Source of the DNA: Semisulcospira habei | Taxonomy: Eukaryota; Mollusca; Gastropoda; Semisulcospiridae | Length of the DNA: 64,000 nt | Assembly: GCA_036245525.1 (NCBI GenBank) | Contig: BTPG01000007.1 | Coordinates: 119,784,132 to 119,848,131, forward strand | Direction: 5' to 3' | Part shown: positions 50,392-60,502 of the stretch, one piece after another | How the letters are laid out: every line of letters starts with the position of its first letter | Position numbering within the stretch: position 1 is the stretch's first letter | Made by a program: the position numbers and the translations under genes | The notes under the pieces: model-generated | Seen by the model: only the letters and a program-made list of their open reading frames with translations | Database searches by the model: none | What the model was told of the DNA's origin: nothing

Positions 50392-51483
50392 TTAGCTCTT
50401 AATCACCTATAAGAACATACACTGTCTATTCTCCTGTACCTAGAAGATAGTAAGAAAATTACTGAGAAAATGGGTTACTTCACCAAAGCGTCTATAACTT
50501 TTTTGAATAAACAGATATTTAAGTCTGTTTTTTTTTTCTTAGCTGACATATGGATGGATAGATAGTATTTTATGTTGTGGTGGAGTATAATTTGATACAT
50601 GTTTATATTATTTACTGTAATTAATTACAGGTAAATTAACTGAAAAAAATGCAACTTGATTATTTTGATATCTGTAAATGACAAACAATAGACATAAAAC
50701 TGAAAAAAATGTGTCGGTGGGCGAAAATATGAATGTGTGTGATAGTGGAATGAAATAATTTTACATTAGTGATCACTATTACCAGGAAATCCACTGATAA
50801 TCCTTCAGGTAATCGAAGTGCACGTATCCCCGTCGGCGGATGTTGCTACAAATTGATCGCCAAGTTCGTCTGTTGGGCGAAAGTTTAGAACATTTCAGCA
50901 GAGAAATACTGATAAAAATAATCAAGTGGTGTCGCTTCCAACTCAAGTGGAGTTGTTGGGCCCACATATCGCGTGAAAGGCTGCAAAACAGTCTGAAATT
51001 GGCCGCTGATGCCAGATAGCATCGCCGCCGCCATCTTGCAGTCGTCCAGCCTCGGTAAACACTGCTGAAATACTCCGGTATTTTCGTCATCCCAGTCCGA
51101 CAGATCGCTAGTATGTACACTAGACACACTTATGTCACTTCCCTCTGGCTCTGAAACTGGATAATTGCCAATTTACTCCGAAATAGCGGTAAACTCTGGG
51201 TCACTGTCGAGTATGTCGCCATGTTTGCAAACACGTGCGTTAGCGAGCAGCCAGGTGCACGGTAAAACTCTCCCAATTCGACACACAGAGTGGCTTAGAG
51301 CGCATGCCCATTGTCTAAAGTTAGTTTGACCTTGCCCCCTACGGTATACAATCTCACCTTCACAGAAGAACCCACCAACGTATCACATGACTTCTAAATT
51401 TAGTACCGAGGACGGGCGTCTATGGGCTCTTTAGGTAAAGACCCGAAGGGCGTTTACGGGCGTTATAGGTGATTAAGAGTTAA
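50392..51483 (-). mobile_element. piggyBac-like element P0 (N-terminal fragment)
   Basis: Inverted ends CTCTTAATCACCTATAA (50396-50412) and TTATAGGTGATTAAGAG (51463-51479), with TTAG on the left and TTAA on the right as target remnants. On the minus strand near the right end are subterminal GGGCGTxTAxGGG motifs, then transposase N-terminal sequence. The middle and C-terminus are missing, so it is internally deleted. Confidence 0.8.
50770..51240 (-). pseudogene. piggyBac-like transposase N-terminal region, P0
   Basis: The minus strand reads VSSVHTSDLSDWDDENTGVF (acidic), then FTRYVGPTTPLELEATPLDY, FYQYFSAEMF and, shifted, TNLAINL, HPPTGIRALRLPEGLSVDF. The 'PLDYF..F....-F....TN.YA' section is the start of the piggyBac core domain. 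It ends before the catalytic aspartates. Confidence 0.75.
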
Positions 51484-51852
51484 GAGTCAAAGCACGACAG
51501 AAATTTGCCTTATATGTAGAGATCGGAGCTTTGGCGGGCTGGTACAAACTTTTTTCTTTTCTGGCTTTTTGATTCGGGTTCCTTTCTCTTCGTCATGGTT
51601 CAGACCGTTGTTTATCTGACACACTTTGTGAATGAAATGATGCACGCTGGGAAAACCGGAAGTACACTCCACTCCTCTCACTGGCCCCAAACCGCATGCT
51701 CTTACCGACTACAAACCGAAAACACCAAAAATGTTTTTGGTATATTTTTTTCTTCAGCGTAGAATTTCATTAATGATCGTAGTAGCGTAGTATTGGGAAC
51801 GTTGGCGTAGGAAAATATGGCGAAATCGTAGTGGTTGGCAGGTCTAGTAGAC

Positions 51853-52133
51853 ACATCAACATGACAGTTCAAGGGAGGTGCCAAAATAGATTAGAGGTAC
51901 AAGTCCTGCTATATATGGGCTGAATGAGCACAATTCAAGAGACAGATGCAATTCCTGTGTGCAAGCAGCCACTGGTACTGTTCATAGAAAAGGAGATCAC
52001 ATCAATTTCAGACTAAAAAAAAACAACATTTGTGGCTGTCAGAGCGCTTTTTGTCGACGTGATTCACTGCAAAACTGCTACAGACAGCTAAACGGCTAAA
52101 CAACAATGCTGCAGTCTGCCATCATCCCCTCAC
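51853..52133 (-). other. SRCAP intron with decayed hairpins
   Basis: Contains half a family I hairpin (CAGTTCAAGGGAGGTGCCA near 51866), half a family IV hairpin (GCAAGCAGCCACTGGTACTG near 51961) and a degenerate family III copy at 52029-52101. Confidence 0.55.
52029..52101. repeat. Hairpin element family III, degenerate copy
   Basis: TTTGTGGCTGTCAGAGCGCT pairs with a CTGCTACAGACAGCTAAACG stretch across a partly matched centre. Confidence 0.55.
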
Positions 52134-52320
52134 CTCAAATGCATCATACTGCAGAGCACGAGTGACGATAGAAGCAGTGTTGTAGACCAGCCCTTCCATG
52201 CGTAACGGGGACACGATGGGTCGGGGGTCAAAGAGGTTGGGATGGTTACACACTTTGCGTAGCTGCATCAGGATATTGATGACGCTCATGTAGTGACCGG
52301 CGGCCAGTGTCTCTTTGGTT
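52134..52320 (-). CDS. SRCAP: SRCAP exon 6 of window (end of ATPase lobe 1)
   Basis: 187 bp, acceptor TGTGCAG, donor GTGAGG, reading TKETLAAGHYMSVINILMQL, RKVCNHPNLFDPRPIVSPLR and NTASIVTRALQYDAFE. LRKVCNHPNLF is the conserved end of the SNF2 N-terminal domain, and the SVINILMQLRKVCNHP form is specific to the SRCAP/Swr1 group. The first codon is completed by two bases of exon 5. Confidence 0.96.
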
Positions 52321-52382
52321 CTGCACAAAACAAATTAAAACAATAAAGAAATAAAGGTCCATAGCAGCAAATAAAGTGAACC

Positions 52383-52453
52383 CCTTTGTCCACGCAGCCA
52401 CTGTGGCACTGTTAACAGTGCCATTGACTGCACAGACAAGAAGGTTAACACAA
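52383..52453. repeat. Hairpin element family IV, copy c
   Basis: CCACGCAGCCACTGTGGCAC pairs with a GTGCCATTGACTGCACAGAC stretch around the 8-bp core TGTTAACA. Confidence 0.8.
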
Positions 52454-52583
52454 ATTACTAAATTTGAGAGATGTCTGCAGAAGACATGTTCAGGAAAGAG
52501 ATCAACCATGAAGACTACATTACATTCTAGAGAGAGAGATGGACTGTGACACTTCAATGGACTGACTGCAATACCATACTTAC

Positions 52584-52720
52584 TTTGCCTGAGACATAAA
52601 GTCGTCATAGAGGAAACGCTGGCGCTTGGATAGTCGACACATGACCACATGCTCAAATTTCTTGGGCATCTGTTTCTCCACTTCATTCTTTAGACGACGC
52701 AGAAGGAATGGCCGCAACAC
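52584..52720 (-). CDS. SRCAP: SRCAP exon 5 of window
   Basis: 137 bp, acceptor ATATAG, donor GTAAGT, reading [40 protein letters not shown] and [14 protein letters not shown] and VEKQMPKK are conserved in lobe 1 of SWR1-type ATPases. It joins exon 4 in phase 0 (KRLHK-VLRPF). Confidence 0.96.
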
Positions 52721-54003
52721 CTATATCAAAAGATCACTCATGAACACATGAGCCTTTCACACAGGCAGAATGCCCACAAAGTAAATAAATAAATAACCAC
52801 AGTATGAAAAAATGAGAAGAGTAGCTTGTGAACGCACAGGAAGCCTTTTAGTAGTTTTAGTGTACATACTTTTGATTTTTAGGAAGATGCACTTTTGGTC
52901 CGATTTTACAAATTCACCTAACAACTACAAAAGAATTGACCGATTGTTCAAGGGTAGTTTGAAGCTTGGTTTGCTGACTTTTAGGGAAGAAGCTGCTACT
53001 AGTACTACTGCCTGAACTATCATGGCCCATCCATTCCCCATAATAATATATGTAGATGTAATCATACCAGACCATTTCTTCCCAAACTGGCACGTTACAG
53101 TTAATCTGTGAATTTAAAGTTATTTCACCAGGATCAAGCATCTCAACACAGTCAGAAAACTGTCTGCAACAGATACTGCTGACAGTATTATGTATGGGTC
53201 CTTTGTGTACTAACTTAGAGCTTTATGATGTAAATACAATGCCAAAACGCGAAATTCATCGTTTGGAGGGTGTGTTGTTTTTGTACCCGAGAGCGCAGAT
53301 TATCGTCTGCATCGGCCTCGTTTTGAATTTGTGCATATTTACTAGCCTACGTCACAAGGCAGAACCCGGTCAATACTGCAGACGAGGTCATCGGTGTCAC
53401 ACGTGTCAGTGTATATATGTACTGATGTTCTCCGGCATCCCTTTGACATAATTTTCCACGAGAATGTAAAATAAACCTTCCATACTCGCTATGCTGTCAA
53501 AATCACAATGCCAGTTCCGCTTGACCTGCTACTAGTAATGATCATGCTGGGGGCGTGGCTTGTTCGACTCGGTCTCCGCGCCAAGCGACTCAGCCAGCGT
53601 CCACGGCGGTGCCTAGTTTGACCTTTGATCCTTTATCCCTCGGAAACACGAAACAGAACAGTGGTATTTATACCCCACTTTCTGCACTGCAATTTCACAT
53701 CTCACACATCAAAGTCTACGTAACTGAAAGCATCTCTGGAAATGACACATGCACCATCGCAGCAGAAACACTACCTCTGTGAATCAAGTGAATGAGAGCC
53801 CGCACAGACAAAAACGTGTCAAGACCAGCGATGTCAGTGCCGCAATTTTGACACGCACCGTAGTTTTCAGATCCTTGCAGCATAAAATCTGATGAACTAG
53901 CTCGTAACTTTATGATAAAACAGGTTTTAAAATCTTGCGAAATCAGTAAGAAATAAATTCTACTGAAGATCATGAATTCTGAAAATCACTTGCGCTCGCG
54001 TAA
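52721..54003 (-). other. SRCAP intron, unassigned sequence
   Basis: AT-rich and partly GC-richer sequence without a recognised element. A plus-strand frame at 53194-53451 shows no known domain and I do not call it. Confidence 0.45.
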
Positions 54004-54233
54004 CTATAGGAAGATCGACAAAGACCGCAGATTACTTACTGATTCACATAGCAGGAAAGCAACAAATTCTGGATGGGCGGTCAAGCCAAGCTCTATATTC
54101 CCTTGTCCGATGTCAGTTCTACTTAGGGGTATCTTGTCTCTCTTCCTCTTTGTTCTCTTCAATTCCAAGTCTGTCATTGTCGGCCGGCGCGAGTCAACCG
54201 ATACTTTTTTCTTCGCTGGTTCATCCGCCATCT
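54004..54233 (-). pseudogene. Orphan first-exon-like ORF
   Basis: ATG at 54231 begins MADEPAKKKVSVDSRRPTMT, then LKRTKRKRDKIPLSRTDIGQ and LTAHPEFVAFLLCES, followed by a consensus donor GTAAGT. The 'HPE-VAFLL' ending before a splice site resembles first exons of some zinc-finger or transposase genes, but no downstream exon was found. A remnant of a DNA-transposon gene is likely; the family is unknown. Confidence 0.4.
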
Positions 54234-54251
54234 TGTCTCTGATTGGTTATA

Positions 54252-54886
54252 ATTATGCAGATGACCTAAGGTCGTATAGAATAGTAATGACATCAGCTTC
54301 CATCGCCTATCAGTAGCAATCTTATAATGCGTTCAGTCACAAGATTCTGGTGGCCTCTTTTTGCGCTTTGAAACAACGAAAGAAAGCATTTGGTGGGACA
54401 ATAGGGTGGTCACTGTCTAAGTGGGTGTGTATACTGAATCCCAGTAAAAGCATTTAAAAAGGTCAAGAGTGCCCCTTTAAGACTCAGTCTCAACCCCTTG
54501 GCTGTTAGTAGCACTTTTTGTCAAGGCGATTCCTGTAGGAATCGCCTCAACAAAATGCACTGCTGACATCCAAAGGGTTGCATGAAAGGATGTCTCAGAC
54601 AAATGTAGTCCAGTAACCCACACACACACAAGAGTCACCAGAGGATCAAGTCTGAAGATGTTTTATGAGACGGGGTATGTTACAAACCATAGACAGGCAG
54701 TGCAACAGTACTTGTCTCAACGCTGTCAACTCTCCCACACGTCATTCTATTTTTATTTTAATAGCGGATAGAAAACTTGAGAATTGAGATACACTATTGT
54801 TTTGTGCAAAATAACTAGATGAAGCAACAACATGAACAAAATTATGAATCCAACAAGCCAAACTTTGAGGAAACACCCCAACCAAC
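54252..54886 (-). other. SRCAP intron
   Basis: Noncoding apart from one family III hairpin (54492-54579) listed separately. Confidence 0.5.
54492..54579. repeat. Hairpin element family III, copy a
   Basis: CCCTTGGCTGTTAGTAGCAC pairs with GTGCACTGCTGACATCCAAA-type sequence. The apex AGGCGATTCCTGTAGGAATC-GCCT is almost perfectly self-complementary. Confidence 0.85.
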
Positions 54887-55249
54887 CTTGTGCAGGCGCT
54901 TGATGAGACTCTCATTGTACTCCTGGCTGCCCTCGATCATGCCCGTCAGAGGGTTCGAGAACCACTCCTTGAAGTCGCGGTGAGACTGGAACACGTTTGG
55001 CATCAAGAAGTGCATGAGAGACCACAGCTCCATCAGGCTGTTCTGCAGCGGTGTGCCAGTGAGAAGTAGGCGGCGCTGGCTGCTGAAGTTGAGCAGCATC
55101 TGCCAGCGCTGCGACTTAAAGTTCTTAATGTTCTGTGCCTCATCTAAGATGAGGTACTTCCATCTTTTTCGCCGAAATGCCTGGTGATCCTGCACCACCA
55201 GCTTGTACGAGGTGATGCACACATGGAACGCATTGGTCTTTGTCCACCC
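54887..55249 (-). CDS. SRCAP: SRCAP exon 4 of window (ATPase motifs II and III)
   Basis: 363 bp, acceptor TTTCAG, donor GTTGGT, phase 0 at both ends. It reads GWTKTNAFHVCITSYKLVVQ, WKYLILDEAQNIKNFKSQRW, RLLLTGTPLQNSLMELWSLM and EWFSNPLTGMIEGSQEYNES. DEAQ is the Walker B/motif II box (catalytic Glu) and LTGTPLQNS is motif III coupling ATP hydrolysis to translocation. This is the most conserved exon in the window. Confidence 0.98.
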
Positions 55250-55885
55250 CTGAAACACGTATGAATGAAATGAAAACAGGAAATGCACAACAAAAGTTAA
55301 CCAAACAATTCCCAAGTCAAATGCAGGAGGCATGATCTTGGTTATTATTATTTCTCCATTATTTACACACAACAGCAATATGAATACAATGCTTGGTGTA
55401 CACGGTTAATAAAAAAGACTGTTGTTTGCGACAGGAATCAAACAATGCACGATGAACACTGCTGAAGTTTTATACAAACACTTTATCTATCCCCATCATA
55501 AAAAGACCACAGAAAAAACACCAAGTCAACTGTAGTTGTGAGCTGGAGAATCACACATACCAAAATAATCACCAGTACCATAATGTAAACAATATGTCCA
55601 AAGTCATGGAGGAAAACAGTACATTTGCGTTTATACAAGGACTGGCAAGAGAATTAGTGAACACAAATGCACAAGATAAAAGATCTCATGGTACACCTGT
55701 TCTTCGGAGCCTCATCAAACAGATAAGCCTCAGGTTTATGCACTGCAGAATATTGTGGCATAGGATATAATTCGCACAGGACTCTAGCTCCCTGACTGAG
55801 GAGCAAAAGGTTCTTGAGGCCATGTCAGGACATTGGGGCTGCGCACAAGCCAGCTAAATCTTACATGACCCTGAGGACTTTATCC
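55250..55885 (-). other. SRCAP intron, no features seen
   Basis: AT-rich intron sequence; nothing recognised. Confidence 0.5.
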
Positions 55886-55906
55886 TTACCCTTTAGCACG
55901 CTGGTG

Positions 55907-55968
55907 GCGACATTTGTCGCCAGCCGCCATCTTGCTTCATTATCGGATGGCGACATATGTCGCCACCG
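55907..55968. repeat. Subterminal palindromes of P3
   Basis: GGCGACATTTGTCGCC (about 55907-55922) and GGCGACATATGTCGCC (about 55948-55963), spaced 41 bp start to start. Confidence 0.8.
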
Positions 55969-56158
55969 CGTGGTCTGTTCGAAATCGGCTATGGTAAACA
56001 CTCTAGGTTGCTATGAAGCCTTTGCAAAGGATTGTGGGTGATTGTAAATGAGGCTTGCTTCCGTTTTATATCGGCCATCTTGCTAACTTCGAGTGTGTTT
56101 GAGCGATTCGAATTTTCTAAGCGAGAGTTTGTTCTGACGGCTTCATTTTGACAAAAGA

Positions 56159-56290
56159 TGACCGATGAGGAGTTAGAAGCATTCATCAAGGAATACTTTT
56201 GTGGAGTTAGATTCCGATGATGAAGACTTTCTTGGCTTTTTGCCAGAAGACTTGAGATCGAGAGGGGGTGGGTGGGAGATGGTGGTGATG
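56159..56290 (+). pseudogene. piggyBac-like N-terminal remnant in P3
   Basis: MTDEELEAFIKEYF, then after a one-base shift VELDSDDEDFLGFLPEDLRS. The acidic SDDED stretch is similar in type to that of P1 (SDVEDSDDEG). The frame is lost soon after. Confidence 0.5.
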
Positions 56291-56581
56291 GGCAGAGGAG
56301 TGACTCTGAATCGAGTGCTAGTGAACGCGGAAACGGTGCGTAGTAAGCATTGATTTTTTTTTTCCATTAGGATAATAACACAGATAACACAGTTTTAAGA
56401 ATTGTGACATAATCTTGATTCATTTATTTACGTACATGCCAAATTCCACAATCATACATAGAAAAATGAAAAATTTGTAGGCTTTTGAAGTAAGTAGGGT
56501 AGCGTTGGGTTTAGCCCACTCAAAAAGAATGCAGTTGCAGGGAAAAGAACTGCCAGCGGAAAACAGAGTGCTAAAGGTTAC

Positions 56582-56870
56582 CAAGCACTTTTCTTCACAA
56601 GTCTATGTAAATCAACACTACAATAACATGATCACGAACAACACGGCCTGACCTTACGACTATCAGGTACTGTGAAATACTGTATTAGTATGCCTCAAGC
56701 TGACAGGGTGGACAGGCAGTGCTTCTGAACCCTTTTCATCCAGATACACTATTGCTTGAAAAAAATTTGGGCCGATAGTTCAAGGGCCTGAGGCACCAAG
56801 TTGTTCTGGCACCACCCTTGAACTAAAATGGTTTATCTATATCCTAATCTGTAATGTAATGTAGACAGAC
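56582..56870 (-). other. SRCAP intron with one hairpin
   Basis: Noncoding; holds the family I hairpin at 56776-56825. Confidence 0.5.
56776..56825. repeat. Hairpin element family I, copy d (shortened)
   Basis: TAGTTCAAGGGCCTGAGGCA and TGGCACCACCCTTGAACTA; the left arm lacks the GTGCCAGAATAGC segment. Confidence 0.75.
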
Positions 56871-57007
56871 CTGCCGTTTGAGTTTGCGCTCCTTCTGGTT
56901 GCCATAGTAGGTGAGGATCTTAAAAGCCGGACACCACTTCTTCAGCTCCATCTCCCAGTTCAGCATCACACTGGTGGGCACAACAATCAGATGGGGACCC
57001 CAGATAC
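56871..57007 (-). CDS. SRCAP: SRCAP exon 3 of window (motif Ia)
   Basis: 137 bp, acceptor TGGCAG, donor GTCTGT, reading [40 protein letters not shown] and [21 protein letters not shown] is motif Ia of this family. It enters after a split Gly codon (EKG-IWGPHL) and exits in phase 0. Confidence 0.97.
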
Positions 57008-57614
57008 CTGCCACACAACTTAACTCTTTCAGCATCCATCATTGAGGAAATGCTTATGACCAGGCATCCAACTAAGCATGTGCAAAGGAAACAAGTATAC
57101 TGAAAAAAATCATGTGTCCCAAGGAGTCTCTAAGCTGGACAGAACCAAGAGTCAGCCAGCTCTATCAACCAAGGTGTCTATGTATGGCCATGGTTCCAAG
57201 CAACAGAAATGGTCAAATTTTTGCTGCGTTTGATTTGGCCAAAAGCACACTGAATTACACTCCAGTTACCCGTATCTACATAAAATGAACGCAATGGTTA
57301 ACATAGGAAACAATTTTAAAAAACAAAACATGGTTGTTAAGACAAAACTCGACGCACACTTTAACCCCTTCCCAGCCACTGTACATACATTTTGGTTCTT
57401 AAATCTTTGTTCTTCAACAACCCAAAGCCACAACCCTCTAGGAATAGAGATACAAATTGGTCTTAGCAAGAGACATAGATCTACGTCTCTTGCATTCAGG
57501 TTGTGTTCAATTTTTCTCATCAGTAAAGGGGTTAACAGAAGCAATCTTCCCTAAAAAAAACTACCTCACACCATTCATTCAATATTGACATAACATGTTT
57601 CCAGTCTATCATAA
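57008..57614 (-). other. SRCAP intron, little recognised
   Basis: Noncoding; a short family II-like inverted repeat (GCAAGAGACATAGATCTACG-TCTCTTGC) lies at 57466-57493. Confidence 0.5.
57466..57493. repeat. Hairpin element family II, minimal copy
   Basis: GCAAGAGACATAGATC followed by TACGTCTCTTGC; the arms of family II without the GGGCTC centre. Confidence 0.6.
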
Positions 57615-57718
57615 CAGTTCAAGGGTGGTTCCAGAATGACAGCGGACAGTTAAAGGATTGTACCAGAATGCATTGGCGCCTAAAGGCACCCAGGTATTCT
57701 AGCACCACCCTTGAACTA
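57615..57718. repeat. Hairpin element family I, copy e (expanded centre)
   Basis: CAGTTCAAGGGTGGTTCCAG and CTAGCACCACCCTTGAACTA are the outer arms, with a longer centre that includes TTGGCGCCTAAAGGCACCCA. Confidence 0.8.
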
Positions 57719-57773
57719 TCATGGTCAATGTCCCATCCACTGTTCTGTAGTCATAACAAGACAAGTACAAAAC

Positions 57774-58510
57774 AAGGAAAGCAAAGCCCTTATCGCTCAC
57801 GTGTATGACTGATTTACATATGTGTGACAATAAGGGCTGGCTTCTCCAACAGCAAAATCCACGTTTTCTCAAAATTTGTCAACCCCCGTGACCCTTGCGA
57901 CGAGTCGACTAAATTTGTATATATAGGAAGGTCTAATCATCAGCTACCTTTGTGCCAAATTGGATTGAAAAGTTTGCAAAAATGTTGATAATAACTACAA
58001 TTCTATAAAAAATTGGCATTTTAAACACATAGGCCGACCTCCTGCGACCCTTGACCTTTCCGAAAAAACATCTTTTGTCAAAGTATTGCTATTTTGGACC
58101 AATTTCCTAATCTCTTGTGACCCTTGACCTTTCCCAGGGGTCAACCAAATTAGTATGCATAGAAAGGTCTTACCATCAGGTATCGCTGTACCAAGTTTGA
58201 ATTTGATGTTGTGAATAGTAATAGAGAAAAAATAAATTTTGTCAAAATACGGCTATTTTTTACCTTTTTCCTGATGCCCGGTGACCTTGACCTTTGTGAG
58301 GTCTTTGACTAGGAATGTTTAGAAGATCTTGCCATAAAGTATCCTTGGGTCGAGTTTTAAGACTGCGGCTTGAAAAGTCTCAGAGAAAATGCCAACGTCA
58401 AAGTTTACCATGGACGACGGCGGATGGACAACTACCGACGGCGGATGGACAACCGCCGATGACTACTGGCCCAAAACAGACGAACTTTGCTTCGCACGTG
58501 AGCCAATTAG
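57774..58510. mobile_element. TIR element 'CACGTGAGCC', intact copy 3
   Basis: About 740 bp starting AAAGCCCTTATCGCTCACGT and ending CTTCGCACGTGAGCCAATTA; the ends are inverted relatives around GCTCACGTG. The interior has repeated segments of the type GTGACCCTTGACCTTTCCGA followed by AAATTAGTATGCATAGAAAG and GGTCTTACCATCAGGTATC. It has no reading frame. It is the reference copy that shows where DIRS Y and the 31-kb LINE entered copies 2 and 1. Confidence 0.75.
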
Positions 58511-58686
58511 GAATGTGCTAACTGCATCCAACACACAAGATTGTTCTCTCTGACCCTTGTGCTATCAAGGCCCAATGTGCATGCTTCCTGTAATGTTTAG
58601 TCTGAGGATGTGTTTAATATGGACATTTTATTTTAGCCTTAGGGCTCAATGAGTTAAACCTGTCCAACACAGATGCATGTGCTCAC

Positions 58687-58864
58687 CTTTCTCACAAGCT
58701 AGATGAGCTAGTAGCGCGATAGTCTGGATGGTTTTTCCCAGCCCCATCTCATCTGCGAGAATTCCATTGAGGCGTTTCTCGTGCATGGTGGCCAGCCAGT
58801 CCAAACCCACATGCTGATACTCTCGTAGACTATGTTTCAGCAAGAAAGGAACCTTTGTCTTCAC
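58687..58864 (-). CDS. SRCAP: SRCAP exon 2 of window (Walker A)
   Basis: 178 bp, acceptor TTACAG, donor GTGAGC, reading [40 protein letters not shown] and [31 protein letters not shown] is the Q-motif region and DEMGLGKT is Walker A, which binds ATP. The last base begins a Gly codon finished in exon 3. Confidence 0.98.
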
Positions 58865-58982
58865 CTGTAAGAGGTAGTTCGTTATTTTTTGTTAACCCGT
58901 TACATCTTGAGGCTGATTTAGTAAAATTTGCTCATTGGCCTATGAAGGCTACATTGCAGATTAGGAGATAAATCAACTGTTT

Positions 58983-59053
58983 TAGTTTAAGGATGGTGCC
59001 AGAATAGCTTGGCGCCTCAGGTACCAAGTTATTGTGGCACCATCCTTGAACTA
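58983..59053. repeat. Hairpin element family I, copy f
   Basis: TAGTTTAAGGATGGTGCCAG pairs with GTGGCACCATCCTTGAACTA around AATAGCTTGGCGCCTCAGGT-ACCAAGTTATT. A 71-bp hairpin with few mismatches. Confidence 0.88.
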
Positions 59054-59085
59054 TCAAATGTCAAGCAATCACGATGAAAAGGGTT

Positions 59086-60003
59086 AATCACTTGTGCATG
59101 CAGGCAAAGGTACTGTAAACAGTACCAATGACTGCAGGGCTAGAAATTAACTTTTTTCTTTGGGGGCCACCGGGCCCCTTGATTGAAAAATTTGAGGGCC
59201 CACAAGCAACTTTCGGGGCCCAACTTTGAAAAATAATGCAAACAAAATACAAAAGAATTATTGACAATATAATAAGTAGAAAGTACAATTTGTCTGATAA
59301 TCTAAAATAAAAACAATTGAATTTCCAATTTTGCTGAGTGATGTCATTTTTATCTGCCTTTTCTTTCACTTTCAAACATTACCAACAAAAAAGGGGAAAA
59401 AACACACACACACACATTCAGTGACACACATATTCCAGTGACTAGTGAGCCTGAAATGGCCATTAAACAAAATAGAAAAAAATCAAGTGAGTCTCTTGTA
59501 TAATACTTTTCAGTTTTGTGACTGAGTATTGCACAATACACATCATTAAATTTTTAATATGAGTAACCTAACAAAAAATCTGACCTCAGTGCACAAAAGT
59601 TCAAAACAAAACCATGAAAGGGAACTAAACTTAACAGTACTCTTCCTGATAAACTAAAGTTAAACAAACAGATTTTGCCTTTTTTTTTTTTTTTTTTCCA
59701 ATCATCTATTCATATTACACTTATGTGCACTTGAGTTAACAGAAGTAAACTAAAAATACAATAACAAAAAAAAAAAGAAAAAAGAACACAATACTATTAC
59801 TGTGAGTGAGGGCACCGGTGTGGGTTGCTTCCCTTGGCCCAAATACGAAACTGCCGAGTAGAGCTAGCTGTAGCAGACGAATTATTTTGCGGGCCAAGCG
59901 GGCCCTTCGTTTTTCAACTTTCCGAGCCCGAAATCAACTTTGCGGGTTTTTGGCCCCGGGCCCCCGCTAATTTCGAGCCCTGGACTGCATGCACGAGAGT
60001 TAA
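59086..60003. repeat. Hairpin element family IV, copy d, split by a hAT-like element
   Basis: The left part (CTTGTGCATGCAGGCAAAGG, TACTGTAAACAGTA, CCAATGACTGCA) ends at 59136 and the right part (GACTGCATGCACGAGAG) resumes at 59983. Joined in place they would form a near-perfect family IV hairpin. Confidence 0.75.
59135..59982. mobile_element. hAT-like nonautonomous element in a hairpin
   Basis: Ends CAGGGCTAGAAATTAA and TAATTTCGAGCCCTG are inverted, in hAT style. GACTGCA is found on both borders (59130-59136 and 59983-59989). Inside each end lie longer inverted stretches with GGGCC and GGGCCC. No coding; poly-T and poly-A runs at 59680-59780. Confidence 0.75.
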
Positions 60004-60304
60004 AATAAGCTAAACGAGGTTTCTTTATTGTTTCAGCCTGAATAACCACAAGCTTATTTATGCACAAATCACTAACAATGTCAACATCAACATTCAAGTT
60101 TAAACTTGCTACTTTCAAAGCTTTAACAAACACAACTGAAAACATTTCTTTGTTACTTTGAAATGAAACAAACTGGCAGACCAATAGTCCATAGCGCATA
60201 CACAGGACAACATTGGAAATAGGCTTCATGTTGGTGAAGCAATGTCACCAACATACCAAGTTTACTTAGTGGTTTCTGCATGTTCAAGGAGAAGAAACAC
60301 TTAC

Positions 60305-60421
60305 CTCTGTGGTTTCCAGAGTATAGCCTTTAGGCTGCAAACTTTGGGCCTGCTCAGCAATGTTGGACAGATCATCTCTTGTAGGCTCCTGCTCTTTTTC
60401 TGTGCCATCCTCTGAAGGTTT
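60305..60421 (-). CDS. SRCAP: SRCAP exon 1 of window (just upstream of ATPase)
   Basis: 117 bp, acceptor TGTGTAG, donor GTAAGT, reading KPSEDGTEKEQEPTRDDLSN and IAEQAQSLQPKGYTLETTE. LQPKGYTL..T directly precedes the ATPase domain in vertebrate SRCAP. Phase 0 at both ends. Upstream exons, including the HSA domain, are beyond the right edge of the window or in unsequenced introns. Confidence 0.92.
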
Positions 60422-60502
60422 CTACACATCACACAGACACAAATACCGTCAATCCATAAGAACTGTAATATTTTAGCAGGTTTTACGCTAGAATTTAAAA
60501 CT

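Larger units (their letters stand above)
50260..51845. mobile_element. hAT-like element with a nested piggyBac fragment
   Basis: Ends AGACCTGCCAACCCCTAC (50261) and GTAGTGGTTGGCAGGTCT (ending 51845) are inverted relatives. AGTAGAC flanks both sides (50253-50259 and 51846-51852), close to the 8-bp duplication of hAT elements. Inside is a piggyBac-like element at 50392-51483. No hAT transposase is present. Confidence 0.7.
55886..56581 (+). mobile_element. Nonautonomous piggyBac-like element P3
   Basis: Ends CCTTTAGCAC (55890) and the inverse GTGCTAAAGG (ending 56577), flanked by TTAC on both sides (55886-55889 and 56578-56581), a one-base variant of the TTAA target. The left end contains palindromes GGCGACATTTGTCGCC and GGCGACATATGTCGCC. 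A short transposase N-terminus follows at 56159. Net 0.7 kb, so it depends on an enzyme supplied elsewhere. Confidence 0.75.

Noticed and set aside
53194..53451. Plus-strand ORF of 85 codons
   Set aside because: No recognisable domain, unusual composition and no supporting signals; probably chance.
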